DNA of 64,000 bases from Brassica napus (Eukaryota; Streptophyta; Magnoliopsida; Brassicales; Brassicaceae), in the NCBI RefSeq assembly GCF_020379485.1, contig NC_063438.1:496001-560000 (forward strand). The letters are read 5' to 3'. A program made the translations under genes and the position numbers. This document shows positions 20,517 through 34,900 of the stretch, one piece after another. Below the pieces are notes generated by a model. The model was not told where the DNA came from and did no database searches. It saw only the letters and a program-made list of their open reading frames with translations. Position 1 is the first letter of the stretch. Each line of letters opens with the position of its first letter.

Positions 20517-22320
20517 TTACGGTAAATGCTCTATATAATGAATTTTACATTCTTTAGTGTTGTTTAAAATTATCTAACCACAATATATACTAAACTCTTT
20601 TTTATGGTACATAAGTATCGTTTCTATTTTTTTTAACAATTAATTTAATATAGTGAAGTTTACACACTTTAATGTTGTTAAAAAATTTCTAATCACATTA
20701 TAAGTTTGTATTAATGTATGCTAAACTATCTTTCATAGTACATAGACATCACTATAGTTTTTTAAAATTTAATTTAATAAATTTTATATACTAATTAAAC
20801 CAGTGGACTAAATACTATAAAATATATATATATTCTCTAGAGAAACGGACACAACATACATTTCAAATATCTTTGACAATCATCATATGTCTGTTAAGAA
20901 TGCAACTATGCAATAAAAAAACAGTGTCTTATTTTTTAATTTTTTCTCAAATCTCAAGGTTAACCCCTACAAAATTGAGTTCTTCGGTAATTACAATATA
21001 TATTGAAGTCTACATTCTTTAGTGTTGTTTAATTTTTTTTTAACAATTCTAAATTTATATTAATGTATGCTAAAATCTCTTTCATGGTATATATACATCA
21101 CTATATTTTTTAAAAATTTAATTTAATAAATTTTATGTACTACTTAAATCAGTGGACTAAACAGTATAAAATATATATTCTCTAGAGAAACAAACACAAC
21201 ATACATTTCAAACCTCTTTGATCATCATCATATGTCTGTTAAAGATGCAACTATGCAATAAAAAAATTGTCAAATTTTTTGATTTTTTTCCAAAATCTGA
21301 AGGTTAACCCCTACAAAATTGAGTTTTTCGATAAATGCTCTATATAATGAAGTTTACACTCTTTAATGTTGTTTAAACATCTCTAACCATATTATAAATT
21401 TATATTAACGTATGCTAAACTCTTTTTCATGGTACATAGACATCATTATAGTTTTTAAAAATTTAATAAATTTTATATACTACTTAAATTAGTGGACTAA
21501 ACACTATAAAATATATATTCTCTAGAGAAACGGACACAACATACATTTCAAACCTCTTTTAACATCATCATATATCTGCTAAGGATGGAACTATGCAATA
21601 AAAAAATATTGTCAACTTTTTTGAATTTTTTCTCAAAATCTGAAGGTTAACCCCTACAAATTTGAGTTTTTTGGTAATTGCAACATATATTAAAGTTTAC
21701 ATTCTTTAGTGTTGTTTAAAATTTTTTAAACACATTATAAATTTGTATTTATGTATGCTAAACTCTCGTTCATGGTACATAGACATCAATATAGTTTCTA
21801 AGAATTTAATTTAATAGATTTTATATACTACTTAAATCAGTGGACAAAACACTATAAAATATACATTCTCTAGAGAAATGGACACAACATACATTTCAAA
21901 CCTCTTTGACCATCATCATATGTTTGTTAAGGATGCTACTATGCAATAAAAAAAGATTGTAAAATTTTTTGAATTTTTTTCAAAATATGAAGGTTAAGCC
22001 CTACAAAATCGAGATTTTTCGGTTAATATTCTATACAATGAAGTTTACACCCTTTAATGTTGTTTAAAAATTTATAACCACATTATTCATTTGTATTAAT
22101 GAATGCTAAAATCTCTTTCATGGTACATAGACATCACTATAGTTTTTAAAAATTTAGTTTAATAAATATTATATACTACTTAAATCAGTTGACTAAACAC
22201 TATAAAATATACATTCTCTAGAGAAATAGACACAATACACATTTCAAGCCTCTTTGACCATAATCATATGTCTGTTAAAGATGCAAATATGCAATAAAAA
22301 AAGATTGTCAAATTTTTTAA
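20517..22320. repeat. Satellite array, divergent left-edge monomers (subfamily A)
   Basis: About five monomers of roughly 341-354 bp. They share landmarks such as TTTAGTGTTGTTT, CTATAAAATATATATTCTC and AGGTTAACCCCTAC with the rest of the array but carry many private changes (CAGTGGACTAAAC, ACACAACATACATTTC). The first unit begins at about 20517 with an internal deletion. The block ends abruptly near 22320, where the next subfamily joins after loss of part of a unit. No gene. Confidence 0.9.
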
Positions 22321-25300
22321 TTTTTATATTAATGTATATTAAACTCTCTTTCATGGTACATGGGCATCGTTTAAATTTTTTGTTAATTAATTTAGTAAAA
22401 CTTCATAATACTCCCTAAATTTTTTTTTTTTTTTAATACTCCCTAAATTGGTTGACTAACTACTATAAAATCGCTATTCTCTAGAAAAACGGAGAAAACA
22501 AAGGTTCCAAACCTCTTTGACCTTCATCACATGTTAGTGAAGGATGCAACTATGCATTAAAATAGAATTTTAATTTTTTTGATTTTTTGTCAAAATCTAT
22601 GGTTAACCCCTACGAAAATATTTAATTTTCCGTAAATACTCTATATACTGAAGCATATGAGCTTTAGTGTTGTTTTAAATTTTCAAAACACATTCTACAT
22701 TTGTATTGATGTATATTAAACTCTCTTTCACAGTATATGAGCATCGATTAAATTTTTAATCAATTAATTTAGTAAAACTTCATAATACTCCCTAAATTAG
22801 TTGACTAACCACTATAAAATCGCTATTTTCTAGAAAAACGGAGACACCAAAGGTTCCAAACCTCTTTGACCTTCATCATATATTAGTGAATGATGCAACT
22901 ATACATTAAAATAGATTTTTCATTTTTTTGAATTTTTCTCAAAATCTATGGGTTAACCCCTACGAAAATATAAAATTTTGAGGTCAATTCTCTATATACT
23001 GAAACCCATGAGCTTTAGTGTTGTTTTAAAATTTCTAAACACATTCCATATTTGTATTAATGTATATTAAACTCTCTTTCATGGTACACGGACATCGTTT
23101 AAATTTTTTTGTCAATTAATTTAGTAAAACTTCATAATACTCCATAAATTGGTTGACTAACCACTATAAAATCGTTATTCTCTAGAAAAACAGAGACAAC
23201 AAAGGTTCCAAACCTAATTGACCTTCATCATATGTTAGTGAAGAATGCAACTATGCATTAAAATAGAATTTTCATTTTTTTTCGAATTTTTGTCAAAATC
23301 TATGGGTTAACCCTACGAAAATATTTGATTTTCCATAAATGCTCTATATACTGAAGCCTATGAGCTTTAGTGTTGTGTAAATATTTCTAAACACATTATA
23401 CATTTGTATTAATGTATATTAAACTCTCTTTCATGGTACATGGGCATAGTTTAAGTTTTTTATCAATTAATTTAGTAAAACTTCATAATGCTCCCTAAAT
23501 TGGTTGACTAACCACTATAAAATCGCTATTTTCTAGAGAAACGGAGACAACAAAGGTTCCATACCTCTTTGACCTTCATCATATGTTAGTGAATGATGCA
23601 ACTATACATTAAAATAAAATTTTCATTTTTGAATTTTGTCAAAATCTATGGGTTAACCCCTACGAAAATATTTAATTTTTAGGTAAATTCTCTATATACT
23701 GAAACCCATGAGCTTTAGTGATGTTTTAAAATTTCTAAACACATTCTACAGTTGTATTAATGTATATTAAACTCACTTTCATGGTACATGGACATCGTTT
23801 AAATTTTTTGTCAATTAATTTAGTAAAACTTCAAAATACTCCCTAAATTGGTTCACTAACCTTTATAAAATCGCTATTCTTAAGAAAAACGGAGACAACA
23901 AAGGTTCCAAACCTATTTGACCTTCATCATATGTTAGTGAAGGATGCAACTATGCATTAAAATATAATTTTAATTTTTTTTGAATTTTTGTCAAAATTTA
24001 TGGGTTAACCCCTACGAAAAAATTTAATTTTTCGTAAATGCTCTAGATACTGAAGCCTATGAGCTTTAGTGTTGTTTTAAAATTTCTAAACACATTCTAC
24101 ATTTGTATTAATGTATATTAAACTGACTTACATGGTACATGGACATCGTTTAAAATTTTTGTCAATTAATTTAGTAAAACTTCATAATACTCCCTAAATT
24201 GGTTGACTAACCACTATAAATCGCTATTCTCTAGAAAAACGGAGACAACAAAGGTTCCAAACCTCTTTGACCTTCATCACATGTTAGTGAAGATGCAACT
24301 ATGCATTAAAATAGAATTTTCATTTTTTTGAATTTTTGTCAAAATCTATGGGTTAACCCCCTACGAAAATATTTAATTTTCCGTAAATACTCTATATACT
24401 GAAGCCTATGAGCTTTAGTGTTGTTTTAAATTTTCAAAACACATTATACATTTGTATTAATGTATATTAAACTCTCTTTCACAGTATATGGGGATCGTTT
24501 AAATTGTTTGCCAATTAATTTAGTAAAACTTCATAATACTCCCTAAATTGGTTGACTACCCACTATAAAATCGCTATTTTCTAGAAAAAAGGAGACAACA
24601 AAGGTTCCAAACCTCTTTGACCTTCATCATATGTTAGTGATTGATGCAACTATACATTAAAATAGAATTTTCAGTTTTTTGAATTTTTTTCAAAATCTAT
24701 GGGTTAACCCTTACGAAAATATATAATTTTTAGGTAAATTCTCTATATACTGAAACCCATGAGCTTTAGTGTTGTTTAAAATTTCTAAACACATTCCACA
24801 TTTGTATTAATGTGTATTAAACTCTCTTTCATGGTACATGGACATCGTTTAAATTTTTTTGTCAATTAATTCAGTAAAACTTCATAATACTCCATAAATT
24901 AGTTGACTAACCACTATAAAATCGCTATTCTCTAGAAAAACGGAGACAACAAAGGTTCCAAACCTAATTGACCTTCATCATATGTTAGTGGAGGATGCAA
25001 CTATGCATTAAAATAGAATTTTCATTTTTTTTGAATTTTTCTCAAAATCTATGGCCTACGAAAATATATAATTTTTAGGTAAATTCTATATATACTGAAA
25101 CGCATGAGCTTTAGTGTTGTTTAAAATTTCTAAACACATTGCACATTTGTATTAATGTATATTAAACTCTCTTTCATGATACATGGACATCGTTTAAATT
25201 TTTTTGTCAATTAATTTTGTAAAACTTCATAATATTCCATAAATTGGTTGACTAACCACTATAAAATCGCTATTTTCTAGAAAATCGGAGACAACAAAGG

Positions 25301-27195
25301 TTCCAAACCTATTTGACCTGCATCATATGTTAGTGAAGGATGCAACTATTCATTAAAATATAATTTTCATATTTTTGAATTTTTCTCAAAATCTATGGGT
25401 TAACCCCTACGGAAATATTTAATTTTTTTGTAAATGCTCTATATACTGAAGCCTATGAGCTTTAGTGTTGTTTTAAAATTTATAAACACATTCCGCATTT
25501 GTATTAATGTATATTAAACTCACTTTCATGGTACATGGACATCGTTTAAATTTTTTGTCAATGAATTTAGTAAAACTTCATAATACTCCCTAAATTGGTC
25601 GACTAACCTTTATAAAATCGCTATTCTCTAGAAAAACGGAGACAACAAAGGTTCCAAACCTCTTTGACCTTCATCACATGTTAGTGAAGGATGCAACTAT
25701 GCATTAAAATAGAATTTTCATTTTTTTGAATTTTAGTCAAAATCTATGGGTTAACCCCTACGAAAATATTTAATTTTTCGTAAATACTCTATATACTTAA
25801 GGCTATGAGCTTTTGTGTTGTTTTAAATTTTCAAAACACATTATACATTTGTATTAATGTATATTAAACTCTCTTTCAAAGTATATGGGCATCGTTTTAA
25901 TTTTTTTTACCAATTAATTTAGTAAAACTTCATAATACTCCTTAAATTGGTTGACTAACCACTATAAAATCGCTATTTTCTAGAAAAACGGAGACAACAA
26001 AGGTTTCAAACCTCTTTGACCTTCATCATATATTAGTGAATGATGCAACTATACATTAAAATAGAATTTTCATTTTTTTGAATTTTTTTCAAAATCTATG
26101 GGTTAACCCCTATGAAAATATACAAATTTTAGGTAAATTCTCTATATACTGAAACCCATGAGCTTTAGTGTTGTTTTAAAATTTTTAAACACATTCCACA
26201 TTTGTATTAATGTATATTGAACTCTCTTTCATAGTACATGAACATCGTTTAAATTTAGTTGTCAATTAATTTAGTAAAACTTCATAATACTCCATAAATT
26301 GGTAGACTAACCACTATAAAATCGCTATTCTCTAGAAAAACGGAGACAACAAAGGTTCCAAACCTAATTGACTTTCATTATATGTTAGTGAAGGATGCAA
26401 ATATGCATTAAAATAGAATTTTCATTTTTTTTTGACTTTTTTTGTCAAAATCTATGGGTTAACCCCCCTACGAAAATATTTAATTTTTCGTAAATGCTCT
26501 ATATACTGAAGCATATGAGCTTTAGTGTTGTTTAAAAATTTCTAAACACATTCTACATTTGTATTAATGTATATTAAACTCTCTTTCATGGTACATGGGC
26601 GTCGTTTAAATTTTTTATCAATTAATTCAGTAAAACTTCATAATACTCCCTAAATTGTTTGACTAACCACTATAAAATCGCTATTTTCTAGAAAAACGGA
26701 GACAACAAAGGTTCCATACCTCTTTGACCTTCATCATATGTTAATGAATGATGCAACTATACATTAAAGTAGAATTTTTATTTTTTTGAATTTTTCTCAA
26801 AATCTATGGGTTAACCCCTACAAAAATATTTAATTTTTAGGAAAATTCTCTATATACTGAAACCCATGAGCTTTAGTGATGTTTTAAAATTTCTAAACAC
26901 ATTCCACATTTGTATTAATCTATATTAAACTCTCTTTCATGGTACATGGACACCGTTTAAATTTTTTGTCAGTTAATTTAGTAAAACTTCATAATACTCC
27001 ATAAATTGGTTGACTAACCACTATAAAATCGCTATTTTCTAGAAAATCGGAGACAACAAAGGTTCCAAACCTATTTGACCTGCATCATATGTTAGCGAAG
27101 GATGCAACTATTCATTAAAATATAATTTTCATTTTTTTGATTTTTTCTCAAAATCTATGGGTTAACCCCTACGAAAATATTTAATTTTTTGTAAA
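22321..27195. repeat. Satellite array, subfamily B (about 350-bp monomers)
   Basis: About 14 monomers marked by CTCTATATACTGAA and GGTTGACTAACCACTATAA. Three variants mix at the phase-equivalent site (AAATGCTC, AAATACTC, AAATTCTC) and often alternate, suggesting an eroded multi-monomer repeat. The block is interrupted by a Helitron at 27196 and resumes at 28168 exactly where it left off. No coding capacity. Confidence 0.93.
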
Positions 27196-28167
27196 TCTAT
27201 ATATATAAAGAAATGTTCGCCTCTCTCCCGTGAAGCCACGTCATCAATTCGTGCATTCTGGGAGTGACACGTGTTCTATTTTATATTTAGGGCCAAAAAA
27301 AATAAATGCAGTCAGGGGAATTGAACCCAGCACCTCTAACACTGGTAATTTCTCTTAGAACCACTAGGCTAAAGTCACTTTTTATAAATATGTGGCTGCG
27401 AAAATACTTATTATCGTATCAGCTGGAAGCCCATGCTTCTTCTACTTGTGGCCAGGGCCGACACTGAACTGACGTCAAGATGAAGATCGTGAAGTTAAAA
27501 ACTTTGCTCCAAACAGTTTTGCAATGTTTTCAACATTTATAACTTGATGCATATAATATATATCAAAATACATTTGTTGTACACGTTTTTATTAGTTTTG
27601 CTTTTAAAAGAAAGTATTTATAGTTATAAATGTTTTGTGTCAGTGAAGTAATGGTTGAAAAACTTCTATACATATGTCATTTTAAAATAACACCCAACTT
27701 CTATATATAGTCAATACATATGTCCATGTTATATTCTAGACTAAAAATTTTCTCTTTTAAAAATATAGAAAACAGTTTTTTTGTCTACAAGCAAATGTTG
27801 TAGAGCAAGTATGCATTATACAAAATAATATATATTTAAAATCCATACGCAAAAACATAAAAGTTGTTATAGGCCTCTTTCTGACACATGCACACTCCAC
27901 TATAATAATAATTTAAAAAAAAAACAGTATTGTCATCAAACTTTATCACAAATCTATATTTCTACATCTATAATTATGAGTTGGACAATTAGTTAATTTG
28001 ATACAATACCAAAGCAACAATAATTGAAAAACAACTATACCACCGCATACTAATAAGTAACACATAACAGATAACCAAATTCTTGAATCTTAAAACAAAT
28101 TTCAACTCGAACATTTAGTGAATATCAAATTAACTAATATCCCGCCCGTAGGGCGGGCCGACCCTAG
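27196..28167 (+). mobile_element. Non-autonomous Helitron (972 bp) inserted in the satellite
   Basis: It begins TCTATATATATAAAG and ends CTAG, preceded by a GC-rich hairpin with 7-bp arms CCCGCCC (28141-28147) and GGGCGGG (28151-28157) and a GTA loop. Removing it restores the satellite sequence GTAAA-TGCTCTATA, so insertion was between A and T with no target duplication. These are the standard Helitron hallmarks. No Rep/helicase frame is present. It carries a tRNA-like segment at 27308-27378. Confidence 0.95.
27308..27378 (-). other. tRNA-like segment inside the Helitron
   Basis: On the minus strand the segment contains an A-box-like TAGCCTAGTGGTT and, about 35 nt later, a B-box-like GGTTCAATTCCC. 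The order and spacing are those of a Pol III internal promoter in a tRNA gene or SINE head. It does not fold cleanly enough for me to assign an amino acid. It could be a captured tRNA remnant or SINE fragment. Confidence 0.55.
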
Positions 28168-31100
28168 TGCTCTATATACTGAAGCCTATGAGCTTTAGTG
28201 TTGTTTTAAAAATTTTAAACACATTCCACATTTGTATTAATGTATATTAAACTCACTTTCATGGTACATGGACATCGTTTAAATTTTTTGTCAATGAATT
28301 TAGTAAAACTTCATAATACTCCCTAAATTGGTCGACTAACCTTTATAAAATCACTATTATCTAGGAAAACGGAGACAACAAAGGTTCCAAAACTCTTTGA
28401 CCTTCATCACGTGTTAGTTAAGGATGCAACTATGCATTAAAATAGAATTTTCATTTTTCTGAATTTTTGTCAAAATCTATGGGTTAACCCCCTACGAAAA
28501 TATTTAATTTTTCGTAAATACTCTATATACTGAAGGCTATGAGCTTTAGTGTTGTTTTAAATTTTCAAAACACATTATACATTTGTATTAATGTATATTA
28601 AACTCTCTTTCAAAGTATATGGGCATCGTTTTAATTTTTTTCCAATTAATTTAGTAAAACTTCATAATACTCCTTAAATTGGTTGACTAACCACTATAAA
28701 ATCGCTATTTTCTAGAAAAACGGAGACAACAAAGGTTTTAAACCTCTTTGACCTTCATCATATGTTAGTGAATGATGCAACTATACATTAAAATAGAATT
28801 TTTATTTTTTTGAATTTTTTTTCAAAATCTATGGGTTAACCCCTACGAAAATATAGAAATTTTAGGTAAATTCTCTATATACTGAAACCCATGAGCTTTA
28901 GTGTTGTTTAAAATTTCTAAACACATTCCACATTTGTATTAATGTATATTAAACTCACTTTCATGGTACATGGACATCGTTTAAATGTTTTGTCAATGAA
29001 TTTAGTAAAACTTCATAATACTCCCTAAATTGGTCGACTAACCTTTATAAAATTGCTATTCTCTAGAAAGGAGACAACAAAGGTTCCAAACCTCTTTGAC
29101 CTTCATCACATATTAGTGAAGGATGCAACTATGCATTAAAATAGAATTTTCATTTTTTTGAATTTTTGTCAAAATCTATGGGTTAACCCCTACGAAAATA
29201 TTTAATTTTTCGTAAATACTCTATATACTTAAGGCTATGAGCTTTAGTGTTGTTTTAAATTTTCAAAACACATTATACATTTGTATTAATGTATATTAAA
29301 CTCTCTTTCAAAGTAAATGGGCATCGTTTTAATTTTTTACCAATTAATTTAGTAAAACTTCATAATACTCCTTAAATTGGTTGACTAACCACTATAAAAT
29401 CGTTATTTTCTAGAAAAACGGAGACAACAAAGGTTTCAAACCTCTTTGACCTTCATCATATGTTAGTGAATGATGCAACTATAAATTAAAATAGAATTTT
29501 CATTTTTTTGAATTTTTTTCAAAATCTATGGGTTAACCCCTACGAAAATATACAAATTTTAGGTAAATTCTCTATATACTGAAACCCATGAGTTTTAGTG
29601 TTGTTTTAAAATTTCTAAACACATTCCACATTTGTATTAATGTATATTAAACTCTCTTTCATAGTACATGAACATCGTTTAAATTTGTTTGTCAATTAAT
29701 TTTGTAAAACTTCATAATACTCCATAAATTGGTAGACTAACCACTATAAAATCGCCATTCTCTAGAAAAACGGAAACAACAAAGGTTCCAAACCTAATTG
29801 ACCTTCATTATTTGTTAGTGAAGGATGCAACTATGCATTAAAATAGAATTTTCATTTTTTTGACTTTTTTTTGTCAAAATCTATGGGTTAACCCCCTACG
29901 AAAATATTTAATTTTCCGTAAATGCTCTATATACTGAAGCCTATGAGCTTTATCAATTAAATTTTTCATGGGCATCGTTTAAATTTTTTATCAATTAATT
30001 CAGTAAAACTTCATAATACTCCCTAAATTGTTTGACTAACCACTATAAAATCGCTATTTTGTAGAAAAACGGAGACAACAAAGGTTCCATACCTCTTTGA
30101 CCTTCATCATATGATAGTGAATGATGCAGCTATACATTAAAATAGAATTTTCATTTTTTTGAATTTTTCTCAAAATCTATGGGTTAACCCCTACGAAAAT
30201 ATTTAATTTTTAGGTAAATTCTCTATATACTGAAACCCTTGAGCTTTAGTGATGTTTTAAAATTTCTAAACACATTCCACATTTGTATTAATCTATATTA
30301 AACTCTCTTTCATGGTACATGGGCATCGTTTAAATTTTTTGTCAATTAATTTAGTAAAACTTCAGAATACTCCCTAAATTGGTTGACTAACCTTTATAAA
30401 ATTGCTATTCTCTAGAAAAACGGGGACAACAAAGGTTCCAAACCTATTTGACCTTCATCATATGTTAGTGAAGGATGCAACTATGCATTAAAATAGAATT
30501 TTCATTTTTTTGAATTTTTGTCAAAATCTATGGGTTAACCCCTACGAAAATATTTAATTTTTAGGTAAATTCTCTATATACTGAAACCCATGAGCTTTAG
30601 TGATGTTTTAAAATTTCTAAACACATTCCACATTTGTATTAATCTATATTAAACTCTCTTTCATGGTACATGGACATCGGTTAAATTTTTTGTCAATTAA
30701 TTTAGTGAAACTTCATAATACTCCCTAAATTGGTTGACTAACCTTTATAAAATCGTTATATTGTAAAAAAACGGAGACAACAAAGGTTCCAAACCTCTTT
30801 GACCTTCATCACATGTTAGTGAAGGATGCAACTATGCATTAAAATAGAATTTTTATTTTTTTGAATTTTTGTCAAAATCTATGGGTTAACCCCTACGAAA
30901 ATATTTAATTTTCCGTAAATACTCTATATACTGAAGCCTATGAGCTTTAGTGTTGTTTTAAATTTTCAAAACATATTCTACATTTGTATTAATGTATATT
31001 AAACTCTCTTTCACAGTATATGGCCATCGTTTAAATTTTTTGTCAATTAATTTAGTAAAACTTCATAATACTTCCTAAATTGGTTGACTAATCACTATAA

Positions 31101-31900
31101 AATCGCTATTACGGAGACAACAAAGGTTCCAAACCTCTTTGACCTTCATCATATGTTAGTGAATGATGCAGTTATACAATAAAATTGAATTTTCATTTTT
31201 TTAAATTTTTCTCAAAATCTATGGGTTAACCCCTACGAAAATATATAATTTTTAGGTAAATTCTCTATATACTGAAACCCATTAGCTTTAGTGTTGTTTT
31301 AAAATTTCTAAACACATTCCACATTTGTATTAATGTATTTTAAACTCTCTTTCATGGTACATGAACATCGTTTAAATTTTTTGTCTATTAATTTAGTAAA
31401 ACTTCATAATACTCCATAAATTGGTTGACTAACCACTATAAAATCGCTATTCTCTAGAAAAACGGAGACAACAAAGGTTCTAAACCTAATTGACCTTCAT
31501 TATATTTTAGTGAAGGATGCAACTATGCATTAAAACATAATTGACCTTCATTATATTTTTTGAATTTTCCCCTACGAAATTATTGAATTTTCGGTAAATG
31601 TTCTATATACTGAAGCCTATGATCTTTAGTGTTGTTTTAAAATTTCTAAACACATTCTACATTTGTATTAATGTATATTAAACTCATTTTCATGGTACAT
31701 GGGCATCGTTTTAATTTTTTGTCAATTAATTTAGTAAAACTTCATAATACTCCCTAAATTGGTGGACTAACCACTATAAAATCGCTATTTTCTAGAAAAA
31801 CAGAGACAAAAAATTCGAAACCTCTTTGACCTTCATCATATGTTAGTGAAGGATGCAACTATGCATTAAACCAGAATTTTCATATTTTTGAATTTTTCTC
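28168..31900. repeat. Satellite array, subfamily B continued
   Basis: About ten more monomers of the CTCTATATACTGAA type with the same variants. One unit near 29950 has an internal deletion, and one near 31500-31560 has a short internal duplication (AATTGACCTTCATTATATTT twice). The last unit before 31900 mixes B and C markers, so the transition here is graded and not abrupt. Confidence 0.92.
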
Positions 31901-34900
31901 CAAATCTATGAGCTAGCACCCCTACGTAAATACTGAATTTTTCGGTAAATGTTCTAATAATGAAGCATATGATCTTTGGGGTTGTTTTAAAATTTCTAAA
32001 CACATTCTACATTTGCATTAATGTATATTAAACTTATTTTCATGGTACATGGGCATCGTTTTAATTTTTTGTCAATTAATTTAGTAAAACTTCATAATAC
32101 TCCCTAAATTGGTGGACTACCCACTATAAAATCGCTATTTTTTTGGGAAATGGAGACAACAAAAGTTCGAAACCTCTTTGACCTTAATCATATGTTAGTG
32201 AAAGATGCAATTATGCATTAAACCAGAATTTTCATATTTTTGAATTTTTCTCCAAATCTATGGGCTAACACCCCTACGAAAATATTGAATTTTTCAGTAA
32301 ATGTTCTAATAATGAAGCATATAATCTTTGGGGTTGTTTTAAAATTTCTAAACACATTATACATTTGTATTAATGTATATTAAACTCATTTTCATGGTAC
32401 ATGGGCATCGTTTTAATTTTTTGTCAATTAATTTAGTAAAACTTCATAATACTCCCTAAATTGGTGGACTAACCACTATAAAATCGCTATTTTCTAGGAA
32501 AAAGGAGACAACAAAAGTTCCAAACCTCTTATCATATGTTGGTGAAGGATGCAACTATGCATTAAAACAGATTTTTCATATTTTTGAATTTTTCTCAAAA
32601 TCTGTGGACTAACCCCTAGGAAAATACTGAATTTTTTTCGGTAAATGCTCTAATAATGAAGCATATAATCTTTGGGGTTGTTTTAAAATTTCTAAACACA
32701 TTCTACATTTGTATTTATGTATATTAAACTCATTTTCATGGTACAAGGGCATCGTTTTAATTTGTTGTCACTTAATTTAATAAAACTTCATAATACTCCC
32801 TAAATTGGTGGACTAACCACTATAAAATCGCTATTTTCTAGAAAAACGGAGACAAAATTGGTTCCAAACCTCTTTGACCTTCATAATATGTTGGTAATAC
32901 AACTATGCATTAAAACAGATTTTTCATATTTTTGAATTTTTGTCAAAATCTATGGGTTAACCCCCTACGAAAATACTGAATTTTTCGGTAAATGCTCTAA
33001 TAATGAAGCAATTGATCTTTGGGGTTGTTTTAAAATTTCTAAACACATTATACATTTGCATTAATGTATATTAAACTCATTTTCATGGTACATGGACATC
33101 GTTTTAATTTTTTGTCAATTAATTTTGTAAAACTTCATAATACTCCCTAAATTGGTGGACTAATCACTATAAAATCGCTATTTTTTTGGGAAATGGAGAC
33201 AACAAAAGTTCGAAACCTCTTTGACCTTCATCATATGTTAGTGAAGGATGCAACTATGCATTAAACCATAATTTTCATATTTTTGAATTTTTCTCCAAAT
33301 CTATGGGCTAACACCCCTACGAAGATACTAAATTTTTTGGTAAATGTTCTAATAATGAAGCATATGATCTTTGGGGTTGTTTTAAAATTTCTAAACACAT
33401 TATACATTTGTATTAATGTATATTAAACTCATTTTCATGGTACATGGGCATCGTTTTAATTTTTTGACAATTAATTTAGTAAAACTTCATAATACTCCCT
33501 AAATTGGTGGACTAACCACTATAAAATCGCTATTTTCTAGGGAAAAGGAGACAACAAAAGTTCCAAACCTCTTATCATATGTTGGTGAAGGATGCAACTA
33601 TGCATTAAAACAGATTTTTCATATTTTTGAATTTTTCTCAAAATCTGTGGACTAACCCCTAAGAAAATACTGAATTTTTTCGGTAAATGATTTAATAATG
33701 AAGCATATAATCTTTGGGGTTGTTTTAAAATTTCTAAACACATTCTACATTTGTATTAATGTATATTAAACTCATTTTCATGGTACAAGGGCATCGTTTT
33801 AATTTTTTGTCACTTAATTTAATAAAACTTCATAATACTCCCTAAATTGGTGGACTAACCACTATAAAATCACTATTTTCTAGAAAAACGGAGACAAAAT
33901 TGGTTCCAAACCTCTTTGACCTTCATAATATGTTGGTGAAGAATGCAACTATGCATTAAAACAGATTTTTCATATTTTTGAATTTTTCTCAAAATCTATG
34001 GGCAACCCCTACGAAAATACTGAATTTTTCGGTAAATGCTCTAATAATGAAGCATATGATCTTTGGGGTTGTTTTAAAATTTCTAAACACATTCTACATT
34101 TGCATTAATGTATATTAAACTCATTTTCATGGTACATGGACATCGTTTTAATTTTTGTCAATTAATTTTGTAAAACTTCATAATACTCCCTAAATTGGTG
34201 GACTAACCACTATAAAATCGCTATTTTTTTGGGAAATGGAGACAACAAAAGTTCGAAACCTCTTTGACCTTCATCATATGTTAGTGAAGGATGCAACTAT
34301 GCATTTAACCAGAATTTTCATATTTTTGAATTTTTCTCCAAATCTATGGGCTAGTACCCCTACGAAAATACTGAATTTTTCGGTAAATGTTCTAATAATG
34401 AAGCATATGATCTTTCAGGTTGTTTTAAAATTTCTAAACACATTCTACATTTGTATTAATGTATATTAAACTCATTTTCATGGTACATGGGCATCGTTTT
34501 AATTTTTTGTCAATTAATTTAGTAAAACTTCATAATACTCCCTAAATTGGTGGACCAAACTAGGGCTGGGAAAATAAACCGAACCCGAAAATCCGAACCG
34601 AACCCGATCCGATAAAAATGAATCCGAACCGATCCGAACCCGACATAAATACCGAATGGATCCTGTTTTTTGGTATTTTGGGTTATGGGTATTATCCGAA
34701 CCGAACCCGGACCTAAATGGATATACGATAGAACCCGAAACATTTAAAATCACAAAAAAACTTCTACTAAATATGATCTTAATTCTTAATATGTATCCAA
34801 AATACTTTAAGATATTATTGAACTTCTAAAATAATTATCTGTTACATCAAATCAAATGAAGGTTGATGGTGGAATGTGGCGGTTGATGCCTGAAGTTTTT

